Counted from the stretch's first letter, positions 43,252 through 55,529 are shown. The stretch is DNA of 64,000 nt from Larix kaempferi (GCA_027924585.1 BSBM01000809.1:7163001-7227000), one strand, 5' to 3'. The notes: generated by a model not told the origin, from the sequence alone. Made by a program: numbers and translations.

Positions 43252-43355
43252 GTAAGTATTAAATGATTAATTGTTGGGAATATTTATTTAACAATACCGA
43301 ACAAATATCTAATTTTGATACTGGAAGTTTTAAAATGTGTTATCATGCATTGCAG

Positions 43356-44120
43356 GGAAATACATTCCAAGCTGTTGCCACCGAGGAATACCTAAAGCTT
43401 GGTTTTAAAAGTGTGGTTGAATATCGGAAAATCTTGGGGCAGACTCCAATCTCCCCAATGACGCAAATGCAGGTATATCACCAATTGTAGTATACTATTA
43501 AAGTCTATTCAGTTCTAATTATATCACCCATAACTAAAAATTTATGCTTGTTTTTAAGCAACAATGCAACCGCAGTAGTGAATCTAACAATACTCATCAA
43601 GTACCAGTTGATGTTGGGGTGCACATGCCCCGTGATATTGTGGAGCATAGTGTCCATTCTGGTATGTATGCTTTGGAAATAGAAATATCTATTGTGATTA
43701 GATATATATATTTCCTGACATATACTTATAAATTTTATTCTTTCCATGGAAGACCATGCAGCTCAGGAGCCTGAATTGCAAGAGGAAGCAAGTAGACCTC
43801 CAATTAACACCCCAGTGCTTGTCACATCCACACAGATAGGTAAAGAGAAATATTGTAATTTTAATCAAAATAATGAAATATTTATTTCAATAATATTTCA
43901 ACGTCATATATATATGCTCATTTCCATTGTGGCATTTCACAACCCTTCAGAACTGCCTACATGTCCTCCTCAACGACGTACAAGAAGTGGCGTAGGTGAG
44001 GGCATGGAAACACAAACAATAATAGGAGATATCATAGTAAATATTGCGCCAATTGATGATTGTGATACTGTACTCACAAGTTTTTTCAATGCAAAAAAAC
44101 AGAAATCAACGAAAAAGTAG
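43356..44120 (+). pseudogene. exons 10-13, C-terminal end of the SET gene
   Basis: Exon 10 (43356-43472; A-T-E-E-Y-L-K-L-G-F), exon 11 (43559-43661), exon 12 (43753-43839) and exon 13 (43951-44120) have consensus GT/AG borders (donors GTATAT, GTATGT, GTAAAG). They encode a Pro/Glu/Asn-rich tail with a basic patch P-P-Q-R-R-T-R-S-G-V near 43975, then I-I-G-D-I-I-V-N-I-A-P-I-D-D, and end K-K-Q-K-S-T-K-K with TAG at 44118. This part has no stops, unlike the upstream half. Confidence 0.6.
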
Positions 44121-46868
44121 ATGCAACATAAATTCATGACTTGTATTTTGATGTATATTGATGTTGTTAGTATGAAACATGGATTCTCTTGGAAATTTTC
44201 AAATTTTGTGTTTTCTCACACATCATCACTCCTGTATGTTCTGCATGTAGATATATTAGTCTGAAACATTCATTCTCTTTATATTAGATATATTAGATAT
44301 GTTCATCATGAATTCGATCATCATCACTCTTTATATTCTGATTACTGCCCATTACATCTCAAGGACCAACTTCAGCACAGGGACCAAAGAGGAGTGCTAA
44401 AGTTGATAGAGATCAAATTTATGTTATAAAATCTTTTACTGTTGCTTTAGCACTAGTCAGAAATTTGGATAGTAATTGTGAGGAAAATTTTCTTTTGTAG
44501 ACCATATTGCTAAATTGAAAGGTAACATAGGTGGCTTTTATTTTTTATAGTACAAGGTACTATATTTGTACCCACACTTCAGATCTGATTTATGGTTTAA
44601 TATTGACGTGGAGATCTTCAACTATACCTCTCTTAATGTTATTTGATCAATATGTTTATTTTACTACCTTTTACTGAAAGAGATGAAAATTATGTTATAA
44701 TATGTTTTACAGTTGCTTTAGCACTATTCAAATATAGTACCATTTTATAAGGCAGCTATAGAATTGTTATGTTACTGTACCTTTTTTTCATCTGTGTGCT
44801 TAATTGTTCTAGTATGTGGACTTTGTTAACCTGTTTGAGGCATGTACTTAACTTTTCCTCTCTCGCAAGGTAATTTCACATTCCCTTGGTGACTTGTCCC
44901 TTGAAAGGAAGTCTAATCAATTTTTATTCGCTTTTTTCATTGCTTATTTACTGCTGCTACATATGTTATAATTTGATTATTGCCCATTACATCTCGAGGA
45001 CCAACTTCAGCACAGGGACCACAGAGGAGTGCTGAAGTTGATAGAGATCAAAATTATGTTATAAAATCTTTTACTGTTGCTTTAGCAGTAGTCATAAATT
45101 TGGATGGTAATTGTGATGAAATTTTGCTTTTGTAGACCATATTCCTAAATTGAAAGGTAACACAGGTGGCTTTTATTTTCTATAGTACAAGGTACTTATC
45201 TATTATGTGATGCTATAAGTATTGCATAGAGTGAAATGAGGGATATTTTTATTTGGCATCCCACCACCCTTCCTTATACTGTGATGATGAACTTTCAGGT
45301 TATATTGGACGGCTGTACATTTGAGAGAGATGTGACTGGTTGTACCTTCTCCACCTTGATTGAGCTATGATTGGTCTTGTGGTACCTTATCTTTCACTTG
45401 TGTTTAATGGGGTCATTTACCCTCCTTGAGTAACTTTTTTAAAACCACCTTGTGGAAGTTTTTCTCTTATAGATTACTATGGTTGTTTGGCCACATTTGG
45501 AGCATACCCTTGGTTCTAAGGGTCATGGGTCTTTTACTACCCACACCTATGTTATGACCATTGTTTATATTTGTACCCACACTTCAGATCTTATTTTTGG
45601 TTTAATGTTGACATGGAGATATTCAACTATAGCTTTCTTATTGTTATATGATCAATATGTTTATTTTATTACCTATTACTGATTGAGTTATTAAATACTT
45701 TTTGTACCTTCCCCACCTTGATTGAGTTATTATTGGACTTGTGGTACCTTTGTCTTTGACTTGTGGTTAATGTGGAAATTTATCGTCTTTCATTTTTTTT
45801 ATACCACCTTGTTGAATTTTTGGTGTTATAGAGTACTTGACTTTGATCACCTATGATCAGTTGTGGTGTGCTGATAATCACTTCTCTTCTGCTGAGACAT
45901 GGTTGAAGTTTATAATTTTTGTGACTTTATTTATGTTGCATTATGTAATGTGCTTGAATTTCATTGACCTAATCAACTCCAGTCATTTCTCTCTCTCTGG
46001 TTTGTACACACCCTCTTGTAGGGTCAGCTGGTTCCTAGAGAAGACTGGCCCCTCCGAGGCACAAACAGTCTTTTCTGAAGGTAACACTTCTAAGTATATT
46101 TTCAAGAATTGTTTCACACCCAGGTTGGTATCTTCAACTATATCTCTCTATTGGTTATATGATATATATGTTTATTTTATTACATGTTACTGAATATTAG
46201 TTTATTGTTTTAGTTTGCTTGTCAGTGTAACTCATTACAATCTGTTGACATGGCAGTTTCGAATATACCAAAGAGCCCGTGTTAAGAACTTACTGGTTGT
46301 ACATTTGGAGTTCTTCGTTACAAGAGATAAGTATGCATGTGAAACAACTTTGGTATCATTTGGGGTGTCAGGTGATTAACCATATATCCCTTGTTTGTTA
46401 GTATCCTAATATTATGATTCATGTGTAAACACGGGTATCGATTACCATATCACAGTGTTTAAGATGTTGATTTCCTTAAGTTGTAAGAATCTGAGAAAGA
46501 AAATAAAGATGATGGGCCAGCTTAAGTAATTAAGTATTGATTTCATGGGATAGAGTCTTCTTTTTTAACTCAAGGGCAATACTGCAATGTTCCTGCAACT
46601 TAGAACAAAAACTATATTTTTCTGCACTTACATTTTGATGTGTTTTGAAGAGTCTTACCCATATCCAGACAATTCTTGAGAACCTGAAGTTGTAGAAACA
46701 CATACAATGCAATATTAGAGTATGTTGTTTGTTTTATATTTGCATTGTAAGGTGTAAGATGTAGAAATGCTTAAACTAAAATGATATTATATGTTGCCTC
46801 TGGAATTGGAGAGTCTTGTAAGCAATTCAAAATTTCAAATTCCAATACAATCCTAGTGTTGTTTCCAT
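44121..46868. repeat. cluster of interleaved imperfect direct repeats
   Basis: No gene. Three repeat families alternate: A (~220 bp) at 44341-44560 and 44976-45195; B (~115 bp) at 44563-44676, 45566-45682 and a shorter 46112-46193; C (~140 bp) at about 45341-45480 and 45702-45840. Copies are about 85-90 percent alike by eye. They lie directly 3' of the transposase-like gene, where CACTA elements carry subterminal repeats, but I found no terminal CACTA motif. Confidence 0.75.
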
Positions 46869-48194
46869 TGTTGAAAGTATCAATTAACCGAGAGGGGGGG
46901 GGCGTGAATCAGTTAATTAATAAGCTTAAACAATCTTTTAAAAAAATTTCTTTGATATCGTATAGCAGTCAGGGTGTTATCAGAACCTATACATTCATTC
47001 TTTTAACAACAGAAAGTTCATTGCAGTAAATTTAATATATATGCACAGTATAATCATTCCATCACACAAATATACACATAGACATAGATTTTTCATGAGG
47101 AAACCCATAAAGAGAAAAAACCTCTTCTTCTTAGGATGTCAGGAAAGCTTCAACTTCTGTACATCATTTTTATCTTTGAGCTTCTACTCAAATGAGGCTA
47201 CAACCTTCGAATTACAAACACCCACTTGTAAAAGAGCACCAACTCTTCTTCTTTAGCACCCATTGAAATATGAGGACAACAATGCTCCCTAGCACCTCCC
47301 TTCCACCCTAGCAAGAATTTTTCAGTTGATTATATCACACTAGTTCAGATAAATCAATACATACTCTTTTCATTTTTTGTTTTGTGCTGTTATAGCTTGG
47401 GTTTCTAGGCATTCTATTTTTCATTAAATCGAGCCACACATTTTTCTTCTGAATTGTTAAGAATTTTTCAATCAATTATATCACACTGATTCATATATAT
47501 CAGTACATACCCTTTTCATTTTTGTTCTGTGCTGCTACAGCTTGAGTTTCTGGGCATTTTCTTCTTCATTAAATCGAGCCATACATTTCTGTTTTGAAAC
47601 GTTTTCTTCGAATCACAACTTCATTAGCAACCACTCCTCTTCATCGTCTCAATTCTCACCCTAATTTTGTTCTCATCAATTGTTTTTTATAGATGCTGAA
47701 GTTATATACCTCGATCTCTTTAACTTCCAGATATACCAATTCTAAAACTAAAACTATCTCTTCAACTTCCAGAATTTACACGCTATAACTCACATTTGAA
47801 ATGTCTCTCTGAATTCCAGAATTTACACGCTGTAATTGACTAATTAAAAAAAAAAAATTGTTTGTGAGTCGCAACTTGTTTGAGTCATGGTCTTCTGAGT
47901 CTCAGCCATCTGAGTCTCAGCCGTATGAGTCGCAGCTATTTGAGTCACGGCCGTCTGAGTCTCAGCCGTCTGATTCACGGTCGTCTAAGTCACAGTCGTC
48001 TGAGTCGCAGCCATTTGAGTCACGGTCGTCTGAGTCACAGTCGTCTGAGTCGCATCCGTCTGAGTCACAGCTTGTCCGAGTCACAGCTATCTGAGTCACA
48101 GCCATCTGAGTCATAGCCGTCTGAGTTGCAACCATCTAAGTCACAGCTTGTTTGATTTTGAACCATCAATGACAACTGAATCAAAGTGCCAACA
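46869..48194 (-). repeat. 3' LTR (left copy) of the SIRE-like element
   Basis: 1326 bp, TGTTGAAAG...GTGCCAACA. It contains an internal ~145-bp tandem duplication (47313-47458 and 47459-47600) and a 15-bp tandem array (47864-48150). Confidence 0.92.
47864..48150. repeat. 15-bp tandem array with TGAGTCA motifs (left LTR)
   Basis: About 19 imperfect units of TCTGAGTCRCAGCCG. Exact TGAGTCA occurs about seven times. The two ORFs covering it encode Ser/Glu/Gln-rich nonsense repeats and are not genes. Confidence 0.9.
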
Positions 48195-48209
48195 ATCTCC
48201 CCCTTTCGC
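48195..48209 (-). other. polypurine tract of the SIRE-like element
   Basis: Minus strand GCGAAAGGGGGAGAT abuts the 3' LTR. Confidence 0.85.
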
Positions 48210-48438
48210 ATTGATGGAAACCTACAATTTATGATGTTGCAAGTGTAATCACCAATTGCTTGTTATCTGCAACTACCTGAACCTCTCCCCCTTTGACATC
48301 AATGTCAAAGAAAAACATGACAATACATCTCCCCTATCAATATTAACTCAGAAATCAGCAAAGAAAACATTATGGAACCATCTCAGAATTACATCAGATA
48401 TGCAATAAGCACAAACTCCCCCTGCCAAAGTGAACAAG

Positions 48439-51400
48439 TTAGTTGGAACAAGATATGACACCCAACTTATGGCGTAGATATTCAAAGTGGATTTTTGATA
48501 AGGGTTTAGTAAAGATATCAGCAATCTGTTCTTTAGAAGGAATGAAATGTAATTTGACAACTCTGTTTGTAACCTACTCCCTTAAAAAGTGATACTTGAT
48601 TGAAATGTGTTTGGTCTTGGAATGAAGAACAAAGTTCTTTGACACACTAATGGCACTTGTGTTATCACAGTGAATAGGAATAGGTTTAGAATATTTCATC
48701 TTCAAATTAGCAAGAGTTTGTATCATCCATAATACCTGTGTACAGCATGTTGCAGCAGCTATGTATTCAGCCTCAGTAGTAGATAGAGAGATAGAACCTT
48801 TCTTTTTACTCATCCATGCTACTAATGAATCTCCTAAGAAGAATGCACCTCCACTAGTGCTCTTTCTTTCATCAAAACAGTTTGCTCAGTCAGCATCTGA
48901 TTATGCAATCAACAAAAAGTTTTGATTCCTAGGATACCAGAGACCATAAGTCATTGTTCCTTTCAAGTATATGAAAATTCTCTTCACAGCTACCAAGTGA
49001 CTTTGTTTGGGAGCAGATTGAAATCTTCCTACCATTCCAACAACATGCATGATATCAGGACGAGTTGCTATAATAAATAGAATATTGCCTATCATTGACC
49101 TGTATGTTCTTTGATCAACATCTGGTGATATATCATCTTTGCTAAGCTTGCAACCAACAATCATAGGGGTACTAACAGGTGAAGAATCCTCCATTTGAAA
49201 CTTTTTCAACATCTCCTTCAGATATTTCTCTTGAGAGAGAAATAGACCTTCAGAATTTTGATTGATTTGAAGACAAAGAAAGTATGATAATTCTCCAATC
49301 ACTGACATTTCAAACTCAGATTTCATGGCATTAGAAAACCACTGGACAGAAGATGCATTAGTACATCCAAAGATAATGTCATCAACATAAACTAGAAAAA
49401 TTAATAAATCGTCACCTTCAGTTTTGATGTACAGATTGCTATCAGCAGTGCCTTTCTTGAATTCGTTTTCTTGTAAATATTTATCCAATCTGTAGTACCA
49501 GGATCTTGGTGCTTGTTTCAATCCATATAGTTCCTTCTTCAGTTTGCAGACATAATCAGGATTGTCTGTCAGTGAAAAACCTTCAGGTTGCTCCATATAC
49601 ACTTATTCTTCTAGATATCCATTTAGAAAAGCTGATTTAACATCCATATGATAAACTTTGAAATTTTTGTGATATGCATAAGCAAGAAACATTCTTATAG
49701 CTTCCATTCTTGCCATAGGTGCAAAAGTCTCATCAAAATCTTGTCCCTCAACTTGTGCATACCCCTTGCAAACCAATCTGGCTTTATTTCTCACAATTTG
49801 TCCTTTTTCATTCATCTTATTCTTAAATACCCATTTGGTACCTATCACATTCTTATCTGGTGGTCTAGGAAGAAGTTCCCAAGTATTATTCTTTTCAATC
49901 TAATCAAGCTCTTCATTCATGGCTTTTATCCAATCTTCATCTTCACTAGCTTTATAAAAATTCTTGGGTTCTATTATAGATAAAACATCAATGTGAGACT
50001 GTTCTGAATTCTTAAGTAACTTACTTCCTGTTTGAACACCTTCATTCTTGTTGCCAATAATTTGACTTTCAGGATGATTCTTTTGAATAATTCTTGAAGA
50101 AGGATTTACTGGTTGTTGCTATGTACCTGTACTTTCATTTTCTGACTCAGAGTCTTCCTTTTCTGATTCTTGGACATGTTCTTCTTCGTCTTTAGCTGCA
50201 TCTTCTGTATCAATATTATTTATCTGAATATCTTTTACATGAATGCCTTCATCAATTTTAATGTCAATGTTGTCAACCATTTTACGTGACCTCTTATTGT
50301 AACATCTGTATCCTTTACTATTTGTAGCATACCCGAGAATGATACCTTCATCAACCCTATCATCATATTTGCCAAGATGTTCATCATTGTTTTTGATATA
50401 ACATTTACTTCCAAAAACTCTAAAATGCTTGATTGAAGCAGGTCTCCCAAACCACAATTCATAAGGAGTTTTATCATTGTTAGTCCTTAGGTGAGCTTTA
50501 TTAAGAACATGAACGCATGTGTGAATTGCTTCTAGCCAGAATGTATGAGAAATATTTCTTTCATTCATCATTGACCTTGCCATCTGCTGAACTAATCTAT
50601 TATGTCTCTCAACTACTCCATTTTGCTGTGGAGTGCCTGAAATTGTATATTCTCTTTTGATTCCTTGTTCATCACGGAATTCTTTGAAGTCCCTTGAACA
50701 AAACTCTCCTCCTCTATCAAATCTTACTACTTTTAATCTTTTTCCTGTTTGATTCTCAGTCAAAGCTTTAAATACTTTGATTTTTTCAATTGCTTCAGAT
50801 TTTTCTTTCAAGAAAGCAACCCATGTTAGTCTAGAGTAATCATCAATAACCAACATAAAATAGTTTTCTTTACCTGTTCCTTCCTTTCTTGATGGTCCAC
50901 ATAAATCCATATGTACTAATTGAAGAGTTTTATCTATTGATGTGAAGCTCTTAGATTTAAACTGAGTTCAAGTCAATTTTCCCAGTTGACAAGGTTTACA
51001 TACAACATCATATGGTTTTGAAATCTTAGGAAAATATTTTACAGCTTCATTGTTCCTAAGTTTGATTAAATGTTCAAAACTCAAATGTCCAAGTCTTCTA
51101 TGCCATAACCAACTCTCATCATACTTGCTTAGATGACATTCTTCCTTATCTTCTTTCAAAACATAGACATTATTTTCTGTTCTTATACCTTTGGCAACCA
51201 ATTGTCCTGAAGATATAGATTTTATTTTGCATTCTTTAGAATTGAATACAACTTCGCATCATCAATCACATACCTGATTGACACTAAGAAGATTATGCTT
51301 CAATCCATCCACAAATAATACATCTTCAGCTTTTCCTTTACTAGTTAGATGTACCAATCCTTTGCCTTTGATTTTCCCTGGAGCATCATTTCCAAAAGTT

Positions 51401-51552
51401 ACATCTCCTGATTTGTGTTCACTCAAAGATAGAAATTTACCTTTATCTCTAGTCATGTGCTTGGAACAGCCACTGTCAATATACCAGGGGTCCTTTTGTC
51501 TTTGAGCAGAAAGCACTAATCCACACTGGTTGTTTTCTTTCTTCTTCCACAC
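48439..51552 (-). pseudogene. Pol region of the SIRE-like element
   Basis: One frame throughout, running down from ATG 51552. Protease W-Y-I-D-S-G-C-S-K-H-M-T near 51485; GAG-pre-integrase W-H-R-R-L-G-H-L-S near 51110; integrase from about 50910, where the second catalytic box reads R-F-D-R-G-G-E-F and the Glu lies in N-G-V-V-E-R-H-N; acidic linker; RT from about 49850 with F-L-V-Y-V-D-D near 49385; RNase H with S-D-A-D, T-E-A-E-Y-I-A-A near 48770, and a C-terminal F-T-K-P-L, stop 48439-48441. In-frame stops include a TGA pair near 51258-51264, one at 49603, one near 48901, TGA in D-A-D-(W)-A, and one after F-L-R-E near 48575. The catalytic residues otherwise look intact. Confidence 0.88.
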
Positions 51553-53513
51553 TGTAGCCTTTTAACAGAAAAATCTATTCTTGAATCTGATTCATAATTC
51601 TTTAAATGACAGTCTATGGCCTTATGTCCAAAATTATGACAAATATAACATTCTGGTTGATTGTACAAAGACTCAAAAGAATTTCTATTTCTAGCACAAT
51701 CTCTTCTTCTTGCTGGAAAAGGAGTAGTATGATACTCTTGTTTTCTCATTGACTGTTTTTCTTTATGTTGCAGCACTTGATTACTATTAAACATTCTTTG
51801 TTGTATGTTTCTAAAGTGAAAAACACAATTTGCAGCTTTATGACCAAAATCAGAACAACAATAACAGTATCCATTGAAAAAATTTTGATACCTAAATCTT
51901 GACTGCCTTCTTGAAATAGATGTCCATGTCATTCTGTTCTTTAATTCTTTTCAATGTCTTCTTGACTGCAGACCAGTAGTTATATCATCTTTTCCACTCA
52001 TTAGATTAACTTTACTTTTGTCTTTATTTTCTTTAGTTTTGATGAAACTTGCTGACTTTGTATATTCTGACTGATTGTTGTTCTGAAAGTTAATTACCTT
52101 ATTTGTTTCTTTGTTTTCTGACAAACTGATACTCCCTTCTTCATAACCTAAACTAGTCTTGATCAAAGGAGATCTTTTTTTATTCAGAATGTTATTTAGT
52201 TATTCTGCTGCTTTAATACTTGGCAAGTTTTGATGATAGAGAGATTGAAATTTTTCCAATTCTTTTCTGAATTTTACAACTTCTTCCTCTAATGCTTCAC
52301 ATCTCATATTTTTCTACGATAACTGTTCCTTTAGAACATCATTTATTTTCTTTGTTAATTCTAGTTCTATCTCTAACAAGCTACAGTTTGTACTCGGTTC
52401 TTTAGCATTCTTTTCGTAATGCACTAACAACTCTTTTTGTTTCCTCTTCTTTAATATGAGTCTATCAATTTCTTCCAAAGCACTAATCAACTCACCTTCC
52501 ATATCAACAACAGCATCTTCATCATTCATATCGCTTCCATCATCTTCAAGATCTTATATGGCCATAAGCACAAAATCATTCATTTTATCTTCACAAGATG
52601 ACTCACTGTCTGAAACTTCTAAGAGGTCAACATCATTTGCACATAAACTTTTCTTTTTGTAGTTATTATTTTTATTGTATCTTTTAAATGTATGTTTCTC
52701 TTCATCAATAGAATTCTGACCTTTTTCTTTATAAGGACATTTATATGCAAAGTGCCCTACCTTACAACAATTGAAACATTTAAAAGGCAACTTCCCTTTA
52801 TATTTTCCTGATCCAGTTTTCAGTCTTCTTACAAATTTTTCCTCAATCTCTTCCATTTAAGATTCCATCTGTTTGTCTGCTTTAAAAGATGCTTCTCTAA
52901 CGGTAGCTTTATCTTTACTAATTCTCATTTCATAGGCAGTTAAAGTTCCTAGAAGTTGATCAATGGATAAAGTTTTCAAACCACTCATTTCTTCTATTGC
53001 AGAGACTTTTGGATTGAACTTATCAGGTAGAGATCTCAAAATATTTTGAACTAGAGGAGCTTCTCCAATCTTCTCACCAAGACCCTTCATGGCATTCACA
53101 AGCTCTTCAACTCTCAAAAAATATTTACTAACAGACTCATCCCCATTCATCTTTAGCTGTTCAAATTTCAGTCTGTAAGTCTGAAGTTTGGCATCCTTTA
53201 CTTTTTCATTTCCTTCATAGCTACTAATGAGTTTATCCCACATTTCTTTGGCAGATTCAAGATACATTAACTTTACAAATTCAGATTCAGAAAGAACACT
53301 CAGAATGGCATTCATTGCCTTTGCATTAAAACTAAACTCTAGCTTATCATCTTTTGAAGCTAGTACAATAGGTTTTGTATATCCAGTTTCTACAACTTCC
53401 CAAACATCAACACCTAAAGACATTAGGTATGTTTTCATTATAACCTTATAAAAGGAAAAATTTGTTCCATCAAACAGAGGAGCCTTATTGGTTGAACCAT
53501 CATGACTTGCCAT
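51516..53513 (-). pseudogene. Gag of the SIRE-like element with three zinc knuckles
   Basis: ATG 53513; UBN2-type Gag domain (53513-52900: M-W-D-K-L near 53240, L-R-S-L-P-D-K-F-N near 53035), zinc knuckle C-F-N-C-x4-H-x4-C near 52775, acidic and coiled-coil segment (52530-52250), then two more knuckles, C-Y-C-C-x4-H-x4-C near 51865 and C-Y-I-C-x4-H-x4-C near 51650. All in one frame with stops at 52857, 52554, 52314, about 52200 and 51951; the frame ends at 51516. Pol overlaps it in another frame by 37 nt. A long Gag with extra knuckles is known in SIRE elements. Confidence 0.85.
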
Positions 53514-53546
53514 GTTTAAGCTTATCAGATCGTCCTTAGAATAAAG

Positions 53547-53564
53547 GGTATGGCTCTGATACCA
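53547..53564 (-). other. primer binding site, initiator-Met tRNA
   Basis: Minus strand TGGTATCAGAGCCATACC, an 18-base match two bases from the 5' LTR. Confidence 0.92.
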
Positions 53565-53566
53565 AT

Positions 53567-54905
53567 TGTTGAAAGTATCAATTAACTGAGAGGGGGGGAG
53601 GTGAATCAGTTAATTAATAAGCTTAAACAATCTTTAAAAATATTTTCCTTGATATCATATAGCAGTCAGGGTGTTATCAAAACCTTTACATTCATTCTTT
53701 TAACAGCAGAAAGTTCATTGCAGTAGATTTAATATATAGGCACATTATAATCATTCAATCACACAAACATGCACATAGACACAGATTTTTTATGAGGAAA
53801 CCCATAAAGGGAAAAAACTCTTCTTCTTAGGATGTCAGAAAAGCTTCAACTTCTCTACATCATTTTTATCTTTGAGCTTCTACTCAAATGAGGCTACAAC
53901 CTTCGAATTACAAGCACCCACTTGTAAAAGAGCACCAACTCTTCTTCTTCAGCACCCACTGAAATATAAGGACAACAATCCTCCCTAGCACCTCCCTTCC
54001 ACCCTAGCAAGAAATTTTCAGTCGATTATATCACACTGGTTCAGATAAATCAATACATACTCTTTTCATTTTTTGTTCTGTGCTGCTACAGCTTGGGTTT
54101 CTGGGCATTCTATTTTCATTAAATCGAGCCACACATTTTTCTTCTGAATTGTTAAGAATTTTTTAGTTAATTATATCACACTAATTCGGATATATCAGTA
54201 CATACCCTTTTAATTTTTGTTCCGTCCTGCTACAGCTTGAGTTTCTGGGCATTTTGTTCTTCATTAAATCGAGCCATACATTTCTGTTCTGAAATGTTTT
54301 CTTCGAATCACAGCTTTATCAGCAACCACTCCTCTTCATCCTCTCAATTCTCACATTGATTTTGTTCTCATCAATTGTTTTTTATAGATGCTGAAGTTAT
54401 ATGCCTCGATCTCTTTAACTTCCAGATATACCAATTCTAAAACTGAAACTATCTCTTTAACTTCCAAAATTTACACGCTGTAACTGACATTTGAAATGTC
54501 TCTTTGAATTCCAGAATTTACACGTTGTAACTGACTAATTAAAAAATAAATAAATGTTTGTGAGTTGCAGCTTGTCTGAGTCATGACTATTTGAGTCACA
54601 GCCATCTGAGTCACAGCCGTCTGAGTCTTAGCCGTCTGAGTCGTAGCTATCTAAGTCATGGTTGTCTGAGTCTTAGCCGTCTGAGTCATGGCCATTTGAG
54701 TCGTAGCCGTCTGAGTCGCAGCCGTCTGAGTCATGACCGTCTGAGTCACAACCGTCTGAGTCGCAGCTGTCTGAGTCATAGCTTCTCTAAGTCGCAGCTA
54801 TTTGAGTCACAGCCATCTGAGTCATAGCCGTCTGAGTTGCAGCCGTCTGAGTCACAGCTTGTCTGATTTCCAACCATCAATGACAACTGAGTCAAAGTGC
54901 CAACA
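53567..54905 (-). repeat. 5' LTR (right copy) of the SIRE-like element
   Basis: 1339 bp, paired with 46869-48194. Same internal duplication (about 54009-54153 and 54154-54300). Confidence 0.92.
54560..54866. repeat. 15-bp tandem array with TGAGTCA motifs (right LTR)
   Basis: About 20 imperfect units of TCTGAGTCRCAGCCG; exact TGAGTCA occurs about ten times. Unit order differs from the left LTR, so the array has changed since insertion. Confidence 0.9.
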
Positions 54906-54910
54906 TCCAT

Positions 54911-55529
54911 ATTGTTGGAAGCATCTAGAATAATGTCTGAACATGGTTAATTAATGATAAGTTGCCATTATGGAATGCCTTCACATTGTTTTAATGCTAA
55001 AGCTATTGGTATGCAGTTTGAGCTATAGGATTGAAGCAAATAGGGTTTATTTTCCAATTTTACAATAATGCTCCATTTGGATGTATATTTGAATCAAACT
55101 CTTTCTTGCTTCAGAAACTATGATAACCAAGGGGCCTAGACAAGTCTAATTGACTTAAAATCGTTTGTCATTATGTGATTTAAGATGGTATATTTTGAGT
55201 TTTTGATGAAAATGCAATTAAGGAGTAACATTGGCTTGTGTCTCATTGATGTTTATAAGTGGAGGCAAAATTGTCATTCTCTTATAAGAATTTATGTAGT
55301 CTCTAATCAACATAGTCATTCCAACTGTTCCACTTTACATTTTTCTCCAGCCCTGCAAATTCTATCACAGTTATGGATGTAGAATTCACTTCACTTGATT
55401 TTTTTGAGAAATATGTCATATAGTTTCTTTGCCTAAGCTGCTGCACTATTATGGGTGTATCTAGGTTGTCAAAGTCACCTAGGACTTGCACCTGGACTTA
55501 TCTACAACCACTTGAGGGATTTTGAACAT
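54911..55529. other. noncoding, probably intronic relative to the DDB1 remnant
   Basis: AT-rich, no gene supported. Confidence 0.45.

Larger units (their letters stand above)
46869..54905 (-). mobile_element. Ty1/copia SIRE-like retrotransposon, complete but decayed
   Basis: 8.0 kb, LTRs 46869-48194 and 53567-54905, perfect target duplication TCCAT (46864-46868 and 54906-54910). Primer site for initiator-Met tRNA, polypurine tract, gag with three zinc knuckles, and pol in copia order, all on the minus strand. The multi-knuckle long Gag and the D-S-G-C-S-K-H-M-T protease point to the SIRE/Maximus lineage. Several stops and one frame change make it inactive; LTR divergence is about 6 percent by eye over the parts compared. 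Confidence 0.93.

Noticed and set aside
43201-44120. Exons 8-13 as an independent host gene
   Set aside because: TNPA-like motifs, decay upstream and the transposon-rich context favour a transposon gene; independence from the SET part remains formally possible.
46869-46920. Poly-G run at the start of the SIRE LTR as a polypurine tract
   Set aside because: It lies inside the LTR; the real tract abuts the other side of this LTR at 48195.
47858-48116. Ser-rich repeat ORFs and CRISPR-like arrays in the SIRE LTRs (also 54591-54827)
   Set aside because: The 15-bp units are contiguous with no spacers, and the ORFs are open only because the unit length is a multiple of three.
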